Positions 6,022 to 9,931 of a stretch of 9,931 nt of DNA are shown piece by piece (position 1 is the first letter of the stretch; each line of letters opens with the position of its first letter). Location: assembly GCA_017381395.1 (NCBI GenBank), contig JAFOCH010000045.1, positions 1 to 9,931 of the forward strand, written 5' to 3'. Origin of the DNA: Clostridia bacterium (GTDB lineage: Bacteria > Bacillota > Clostridia > Oscillospirales > Acutalibacteraceae). The translations under genes were made by a program, and so were the position numbers. Under the pieces are notes generated by a model, which saw only the letters and a program-made list of their open reading frames with translations, had not been told where the DNA came from and searched no databases.

Positions 6022-6348
6022 ATGGATTATATTCTTTTAACAGCTTCTAACGGAAGCGGCGCAGGAGAAGCACCGCAGGGCAGCATGTGGGGCTCACTCA
6101 TTATGATTGTCGGCTTTGTTGCCCTTATGTACTTTATGCTCATCCGTCCGCAAAAGAAGCAGCAGAAAAAGGAAAAGCAGATGAGAGACAGTCTTCAAAT
6201 CGGCGACGAAATCATCACCATCGGCGGAATTTACGGCCGTGTTGTTTCGCTCAAAGAGGATAGTCTTGTTATCGAGTCATCCGGCGACCGTTCAAAGATT
6301 CAGATTCAGCGTTCAGCCGTTGGACAGAATTTGACCATTCACGAATAA
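6022..6348 (+). CDS. yajC: Preprotein translocase subunit YajC
   Basis: The 108-residue product is a typical YajC. A Gly/Ala-rich N-terminus leads to one membrane helix (about residues 24-41, ending YFMLI) and the family signature R42-P-Q-K-K-Q-Q-K-K50. A cytoplasmic domain follows, with L-Q-I-G-D-E-I-I-T-I-G-G-I-Y-G-R-V and a closing I-Q-R-S-A-V-G. YajC associates with SecDF and the SecYEG channel in protein export; it is not essential in the species tested. The start has AGGAGG (6006-6011) ten bases upstream. The secDF and tgt/queA genes that often flank yajC are not in the window, but the downstream TIGR04086/DUF3792 gene is a recurrent partner in Firmicutes (compare yrbF and yrzE of Bacillus subtilis, from memory). 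Confidence 0.95.
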   Translation: MDYILLTASNGSGAGEAPQGSMWGSLIMIVGFVALMYFMLIRPQKKQQKKEKQMRDSLQIGDEIITIGGIYGRVVSLKEDSLVIESSGDRSKIQIQRSAVGQNLTIHE

Positions 6349-6367
6349 TCTGACATAATCAATTTAT

Positions 6368-6416
6368 CTCCCGAATATGCTTTTATAAACGAAAGTATAT
6401 TCGGGAGGTTTTTTAT
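6368..6416 (+). terminator. Terminator-like hairpin overlapping the next gene's RBS
   Basis: CTCCCGAATAT (6368-6378) pairs with ATATTCGGGAG (6397-6407). The stem extends through a G-U pair to CTTT (6380-6383) with AAAG (6392-6395), making 16 bp with an 8-base loop, followed by GTTTTTTAT. It has the form of a strong intrinsic terminator for yajC. Its 3' arm and first following base supply GGGAGG (6403-6408), the only Shine-Dalgarno for the ATG at 6417. Confidence 0.85.
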
Positions 6417-6824
6417 ATGAACAAAAAGAGAAAGTCGGAGCCACAGAATAAATATTTACGACCGCTTATTGTCGGCACGGTTACCGCAGTTATTGTCACG
6501 ACCGCAGTAATTTTAATCAGCGCCTTGTTTTTTGTCATTCGCGATATGCCAAAAACGGCCGCAATGCCTATTGCCCTTGTCGCGTCGGGGCTCGGCTCAT
6601 TCGTCGGCGCAGTTGCCGCGGCAAAAACAATGCGTGAGCAGGGAATAATAATCGGCGCACTTACCGGCTTTACCGTCTTTGCGATTACGCTTATTGTATC
6701 CCTTTTTGCGTCCGAGGGACCGCTCACCGCATTTACTCTCATCAAGTTTATCGTAATGACCCTTTCGGGAGCGCTTGGCGGCATTTTGGGCGTAAATTCA
6801 GCGGCAAAGCGAAAAATGATTTGA
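6417..6824 (+). CDS. TIGR04086 / DUF3792 family membrane protein
   Basis: This 135-residue protein has four predicted membrane helices (about residues 13-41, 48-72, 76-98 and 108-126) and a Lys/Arg-rich N-terminus (MNKKRKSEPQNK). The Gly/Ala-rich second and fourth helices (ASGLGSFVGAVAAAK and TLSGALGGILGVNSAAK) are typical of the TIGR04086 family. Its function is unknown. Members frequently sit beside yajC in Firmicutes, as here, which suggests a link to the Sec membrane machinery (inference). The start is the ATG directly after the T-run of the yajC hairpin, with GGAGG eight bases upstream inside the hairpin arm. No separate promoter lies in the 68 bases after yajC, so expression must come from read-through of that hairpin. 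Confidence 0.85.
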   Translation: MNKKRKSEPQNKYLRPLIVGTVTAVIVTTAVILISALFFVIRDMPKTAAMPIALVASGLGSFVGAVAAAKTMREQGIIIGALTGFTVFAITLIVSLFASEGPLTAFTLIKFIVMTLSGALGGILGVNSAAKRKMI

Positions 6825-6849
6825 TATAGCGGGGATAAGGTGCTATAAT
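6821..6849 (+). promoter_or_regulatory. Promoter for the unknown membrane protein and probably nadE
   Basis: The -35 is TTGATA (6821-6826) and the -10 is TATAAT (6844-6849), with a 17-base spacer and an extended -10 TGC. The -35 overlaps the stop codon of the preceding gene (TGA 6822-6824). Confidence 0.75.
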
Positions 6850-6887
6850 TAAATAAATTTGATCTAAAAAAGGAAAAGGACAGCAAA

Positions 6888-7445
6888 ATGAATAAAAGTG
6901 GTATCGGTTTTTACAGTATCAGAATGTTTATCTGGTCACTTGCGTATAGAATAATGTGCCTTATCGTATCTACCTCGCTTGTTGCTATTTTAAATAACAA
7001 GTTTGGCGTTATTTTGGCGCAGATGTTTTGCTTGGGTATCATACTCGTTTTGCCCTATTTGCGAATTTATGACGTCGGATTTAATGACTATAACCGTATA
7101 AACTACGGCCACATTAAACGCGACGAATTAAAGGGACTGAAAATTGGGCTGATTGTATCGGTGCCGTATATTCTTTGCTCGGTTGCGCTGATTTTGGCTC
7201 ATTTTTCGATAGTGCCACCGACATATCTGTCTATTTTTAGAATGATAAATTCACCCTATTTTTCCTTGTGCCAGACGCTTTTACCCCCAACCCTCACCAT
7301 AACAGAGCAGAGCTTGTCTGCCGTAATAGTGATTGCGCTGACGGTGTTTACCGAGCCGGTGGTTTACGCGCTTGGCTACCGAATGGGACTGGCACGAATC
7401 TCCTTTACCGAACAAATGGGACTCAGAAAGCCACGCGATAAATAA
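6888..7445 (+). CDS. Unknown integral membrane protein, four helices
   Basis: I do not recognise this 185-residue protein. It has four likely membrane helices (about residues 12-34, 40-58, 85-106 and 142-163). A polar, Tyr/Asn/Arg-rich loop (about 60-82, containing G-F-N-D-Y-N-R-I-N-Y-G) lies between helices 2 and 3 and a second loop between helices 3 and 4. The C-terminus is basic (GLRKPRDK). There is no signal peptidase site and no catalytic motif. The start ATG 6888 has AAGGA (6876-6880) seven bases upstream and a good promoter. nadE begins 22 bases after its stop with no terminator, so the two are probably one transcript, but nothing in the sequence ties it to NAD metabolism. Confidence 0.75.
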   Translation: MNKSGIGFYSIRMFIWSLAYRIMCLIVSTSLVAILNNKFGVILAQMFCLGIILVLPYLRIYDVGFNDYNRINYGHIKRDELKGLKIGLIVSVPYILCSVALILAHFSIVPPTYLSIFRMINSPYFSLCQTLLPPTLTITEQSLSAVIVIALTVFTEPVVYALGYRMGLARISFTEQMGLRKPRDK

Positions 7446-7467
7446 TAAAATAAAGGTTGACGAAAAA

Positions 7468-8205
7468 ATGTATAATTTCGACGTAGAAAAGGCAACCAAC
7501 GGTTGCATAAATTGGATAAGAGAATGGTTCGCAAACAATGGTAAGGACTGTAACGCGGTGCTTGGCATTTCGGGCGGAAAGGATAGCTCGGTAGTGGCCG
7601 CACTTTGTGTTGCCGCGCTTGGTAAGGATAGGGTAATTGGCGTTCTCATGCCTCAAGGGGTACAGAGCGACATTGATTATTCAATCGAGCTTTGCGAATT
7701 CCTCGGAATCAGGAATTATACGGTAAACGTTGGTCCAGCCGTTGCCGCCATCACCGACGAAATTTCCGCTACAATGGAAATCACCGACCAGTCGCGCTTT
7801 AACCTTCCCGCAAGGGTTAGAATGGCTACCGTTTACGCCGTAGCCCAGTCGCAGAATGGCCGCGTGGCAAATACCTGCAATCTGTCGGAGGATTGGGTCG
7901 GATACTCAACCCGCTACGGCGACAGCGTAGGCGATTTTGCACCTCTTTCCAATTTCACTGTGGGCGAGGTTATCGCGATAGGAAGTTACCTCGGTCTGCC
8001 CGAAAAATTTGTAAAAAAGCCGCCAATCGACGGACTTTGCGGCCAAACCGACGAGGACAAGCTCGGCTTCACTTACGAAACTCTCGATAAATATATCCGC
8101 GAGGGAATCGAGCCCGACGCCGAAACCAAAAAGCGAATCGACCGCTTGCACGAAATCAATCTGTTTAAGCTCAGATATATGGACGTTTACGAATACGAAG
8201 GATAA
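7468..8205 (+). CDS. nadE: NH3-dependent NAD(+) synthetase
   Basis: The 245-residue enzyme performs the last step of NAD synthesis: ATP-dependent amidation of nicotinic acid adenine dinucleotide, via an adenylated intermediate, in the cytoplasm. The ATP-pyrophosphatase P-loop S35-G-G-K-D-S40 follows a strand (NAVLGI). Other family landmarks are N-L-P-A-R-V-R-M, the V-A-N-T-C-N-L-S-E-D stretch, the G-Y-S-T-R-Y-G-D segment, F-A-P-L-S-N-F-T-V-G-E-V, and P-P-I-D-G-L-C-G-Q-T-D-E-D-K-L-G-F-T-Y. No N-terminal nitrilase (glutaminase) domain is present, so ammonia rather than glutamine is the direct nitrogen donor. Start ATG 7468 is chosen because it matches the usual family N-terminus and has AAAGG (7452-7456) upstream. 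The frame is open back to 7372, but that part overlaps the previous gene. Confidence 0.93.
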   Translation: MYNFDVEKATNGCINWIREWFANNGKDCNAVLGISGGKDSSVVAALCVAALGKDRVIGVLMPQGVQSDIDYSIELCEFLGIRNYTVNVGPAVAAITDEISATMEITDQSRFNLPARVRMATVYAVAQSQNGRVANTCNLSEDWVGYSTRYGDSVGDFAPLSNFTVGEVIAIGSYLGLPEKFVKKPPIDGLCGQTDEDKLGFTYETLDKYIREGIEPDAETKKRIDRLHEINLFKLRYMDVYEYEG

Positions 8206-8220
8206 ACCCATCAAAAACTG

Positions 8221-8249
8221 TTGACAAACGGCAAATGGCATAGTATAAT
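8221..8249 (+). promoter_or_regulatory. Consensus SigA promoter for the T-box-metY unit
   Basis: A perfect TTGACA (8221-8226) and a perfect TATAAT (8244-8249) are separated by 17 bases. The expected transcript start is near 8256, just ahead of stem I of the T-box leader. Such a strong promoter fits a gene whose control lies in leader attenuation. Confidence 0.92.
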
Positions 8250-8255
8250 GACAAC

Positions 8256-8570
8256 CAAATGAAAAATGGCTGAGAAGAGAAGAGTAGGTATTAACAAAAG
8301 CGTTTAACCAGAGAGCTTCGGTAGCTGAAAAGAAGTACGCTTTTTGATATTGAAAATGGTCTCGGAGCCGCGTACCGACTGCAATTTCTTGCATAGACTA
8401 CGATGGGAACGCCCATTACAGCGTCGGGGTATGCTAGTACCCGCAGAGGTCCCTTTTCGCGAGGAATCGGACGAATTAAGGTGGTAACACGAAGCGCGCA
8501 GTTTCGTCCTTATTATCGCATCGAAAGAAGATATGTTTCGATGCCGTTGGACGAGTGCGCTTTTTTTGTT
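8256..8570 (+). ncRNA. T-box riboswitch, tRNA-Met specific, controlling metY
   Basis: This leader senses uncharged tRNA and allows read-through of a terminator when the amino acid is scarce. The basal stem I pairs GGCT/GAGA (8268-8275) with TCTC and AGCC (8360-8363, 8366-8369). The upper stem pairs AAAAGCG (8296-8302) with CGCTTTT (8338-8344), topped by an AGAGAG...GCTGAAAAG distal region. In the 3' side of the specifier loop, next to the basal stem, the triplet ATG (8356-8358) followed by G reads as a methionine codon. The T-box motif is AAGGTGGTAACACG (8478-8491), and its UGGU (8482-8485) would pair with an ACCA acceptor end, matching the A discriminator of tRNA-Met and arguing against Cys (U) or Ser (G). 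The antiterminator is closed by GGACGAA (8469-8475) with TTCGTCC (8503-8509). Secondary structure was drawn by eye. The motif departs from the usual ACCGCG ending. Confidence 0.92.
8496..8567 (+). terminator. T-box attenuator terminator
   Basis: GCGCA (8496-8500) and TCGTCC (8504-8509) pair with GGACGA (8549-8554) and TGCGC (8556-8560), followed by seven T (8561-8567). A nested hairpin GCATCGAAA (8518-8526) with TTTCGATGC (8536-8544) fills the interior. The TCGTCC arm is also needed for the antiterminator, giving the mutually exclusive switch expected of a transcriptional T-box. Confidence 0.85.
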
Positions 8571-8606
8571 AGATAAATTACACTTTTTTATGAGGTGAAA
8601 AAGAAT

Positions 8607-9887
8607 ATGAGTTATAAAATCGAAACCAAATGCGTTCAGGGCGGCTATACGCCAAAAAATGGTGAACCCCGTCAGATTCCGATTATCCAGAGCACAACAT
8701 TTAAGTACGAATCAAGTCCCGAAATGGCAAAGCTTTTTGACCTGGAAGCAAGCGGCTATTTCTATTCCCGACTTCAGAATCCGACCTGCGACCACGTAGC
8801 AGCAAAGATTTGCGAAATGGAGGGCGGTACAGCGGCAATGCTTACCTCGTCGGGTCAGGCGGCGTCATTCTATGCCGTTTTTAATATCGCATCCTGCGGT
8901 GACCACGTTGTTGCCTCGTCGGCAATTTATGGCGGAACGTATAACCTTTTTGCCGTAACAATGAGCCGTATGGGTATCGAATTTACCTTCGTTTCACCCG
9001 ATGCCAGCGAGGAGGAACTTAATGCCGCCTTCCGCCCGAATACAAAGGCGATGTTTGGCGAAACTGTGGCTAATCCTGCACTTAACGTTCTCGATATCGA
9101 AAAGTTTGCAAAGGTTGCCCACGCTCACGGAGTACCGCTTATTATCGATAATACCTTTGCAACGCCGGTAAACTGCCGCCCGATTGAATGGGGAGCCGAT
9201 ATCGTTACCCATTCTACTACAAAGTATATGGACGGTCACGGAGCCGCAGTAGGTGGTTGCATCGTCGATAGCGGTAAGTTTGACTGGACCAAATATCCCG
9301 AAAAGTTTGCTGGACTTTGCACACCGGACGACAGCTATCACGGCGTAACCTATACCGAGCGTTTCGGACTCGAAGGTGCATATATTACAAAGGCAACCGC
9401 TCAGCTTATGCGCGACCTCGGCTCTATACAGTCGCCGCAAAGTGCATTCCTGCTCAATATGGGCCTCGAAAGCTTACACGTTCGTATGAAGCGTCATTGT
9501 GAAAATGCCCTCGCAGTAGCAACCTTCCTTAAAAATGACGACCGCATCGAGTGGGTAAGATATCCGTCCCTCGAGGGTGATAAATACTACGATTTGGCTC
9601 AGAAATATATGCCGAATGGCACCTGCGGCGTAGTCAGCTTCGGCGTAAAGGGTGGCAGAGCCGCTGCCGAAAAATTCATGGCAGGACTTAAACTTGCCGC
9701 AATCGAAACCCACGTTGCCGATGCACGTACCTGCTGCCTGCATCCCGCAAGCGCAACCCACCGCCAGATGACCGATGCCGAGCTCGAAGCGGCAGGAGTA
9801 TCACCCGACCTTGTTCGTTTCTCCTGCGGTATCGAAAATGCCGACGACCTCATCGCCGACATCAGCCAGGCACTCGACAATATCTAA
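8607..9887 (+). CDS. metY: O-acetylhomoserine aminocarboxypropyltransferase (homocysteine synthase)
   Basis: The 426-residue cytoplasmic PLP enzyme makes homocysteine from O-acetyl-L-homoserine and sulfide, the direct sulfhydrylation route to methionine. It belongs to the Cys/Met metabolism PLP family. Landmarks are the N-terminal T-K-C-V-Q-G-G-Y, the I-P-I-I-Q-S-T-T-F stretch, Y-F-Y-S-R-L-Q-N-P-T, S-S-G-Q-A-A (phosphate contact), D-N-T-F-A-T-P, and the Schiff-base lysine K206 in H-S-T-T-K-Y. It ends in R-F-S-C-G-I-E-N. The long insertion after K206 (C-I-V-D-S-G-K-F-D-W ... Y-P-E-K-F), and the overall length, favour MetY over the shorter cystathionine gamma-synthase (MetB). The start is ATG 8607, with GAGGTG (8592-8597) nine bases upstream; the in-frame GTG at 8595 is part of that Shine-Dalgarno. 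A methionine T-box directly precedes it, supporting a methionine role. Confidence 0.93.
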   Translation: MSYKIETKCVQGGYTPKNGEPRQIPIIQSTTFKYESSPEMAKLFDLEASGYFYSRLQNPTCDHVAAKICEMEGGTAAMLTSSGQAASFYAVFNIASCGDHVVASSAIYGGTYNLFAVTMSRMGIEFTFVSPDASEEELNAAFRPNTKAMFGETVANPALNVLDIEKFAKVAHAHGVPLIIDNTFATPVNCRPIEWGADIVTHSTTKYMDGHGAAVGGCIVDSGKFDWTKYPEKFAGLCTPDDSYHGVTYTERFGLEGAYITKATAQLMRDLGSIQSPQSAFLLNMGLESLHVRMKRHCENALAVATFLKNDDRIEWVRYPSLEGDKYYDLAQKYMPNGTCGVVSFGVKGGRAAAEKFMAGLKLAAIETHVADARTCCLHPASATHRQMTDAELEAAGVSPDLVRFSCGIENADDLIADISQALDNI

Positions 9888-9923
9888 TAATATAATCGAA
9901 AACAGAGTGAAGGAGGCGGTTTT

Positions 9924-9931
9924 ATGCCTAT
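9924..9931 (+). CDS. metA: Start of a downstream gene, probably homoserine O-acyltransferase (partial)
   Basis: Only ATG CCT and two further bases are present, preceded by a strong AAGGAGG (9910-9916) seven bases upstream. Met-Pro-Ile/Met is how many Firmicutes MetA proteins begin (MPIKIP or MPINIP, from memory), and metA commonly follows metY in clostridial methionine operons. MetA would make the O-acylhomoserine substrate of MetY. The 36-base gap from metY with no terminator indicates the same T-box-controlled transcript. The gene start is near certain; the identity is an inference from three residues and context. Confidence 0.45.

Noticed and set aside
7372..7467. ATG at 7372 as the nadE start
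   Set aside because: It overlaps the previous gene by 74 bases and adds 32 residues unlike NadE. ATG 7468 gives the normal N-terminus.
8256..8570. SAM (S-box) riboswitch ahead of metY
   Set aside because: The leader has stem I, specifier, UGGU T-box core and antiterminator/terminator pairing of a T-box, and lacks the S-box kink-turn and core elements.
9891..9896. TATAAT upstream of the last gene as a separate promoter
   Set aside because: No -35 lies at a suitable distance. The gene follows metY by 36 bases without a terminator, so shared transcription is more likely.

Overview
The window looks like chromosomal DNA of an anaerobic, gut-type Clostridia (Firmicutes). The support is a methionine T-box riboswitch, strong Shine-Dalgarno sites, Firmicutes-type promoters often with an extended -10, and a yajC/TIGR04086 pair with the same neighbourhood as in other Firmicutes. 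The standard code fits: TAA and TGA end the clear genes.

Left part (1-3420), visibly AT-rich and accessory-like. A Cu/Zn superoxide dismutase-like gene runs off the left edge on the minus strand. It is divergent from a membrane-anchored surface protein with three PASTA domains and a seven-repeat propeller-like region (234-1805). Next is a small gene stopped by TAG at codon 98, although the same frame stays open for 66 more codons that encode the expected membrane segment (1877-2371). A secreted lipoprotein with two calcium-loop-like motifs follows (2440-3345) and ends at a strong terminator.

Middle (3474-5950). An FAD-dependent oxidoreductase with a C-terminal Rieske domain is broken by one in-frame TAA at codon 95. 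After its terminator, a Gfo/Idh/MocA-family dehydrogenase has its own promoter and a GTG start.

Right part (5951-9931), housekeeping. yajC has its own promoter and is separated from a TIGR04086/DUF3792 membrane protein by a terminator-shaped hairpin whose 3' arm holds the next gene's Shine-Dalgarno. A promoter then drives an unknown four-helix membrane protein and ammonia-dependent NAD synthetase (nadE). Finally, a consensus promoter and a complete T-box leader, read here as specific for tRNA-Met (AUG specifier, UGGU acceptor-binding bases), precede metY. The first codons of a further gene, probably metA, lie at the right edge. MetA-type enzymes acylate homoserine and MetY converts the acetyl ester to homocysteine, so this reads as a methionine-starvation-induced operon.

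I found no tRNA, rRNA, CRISPR array, insertion sequence or phage gene. The points most worth checking are the two in-frame nonsense interruptions in nearby genes, the RBS buried in a terminator, and the T-box assignment. I do not see convincing evidence for an undescribed multi-gene system.
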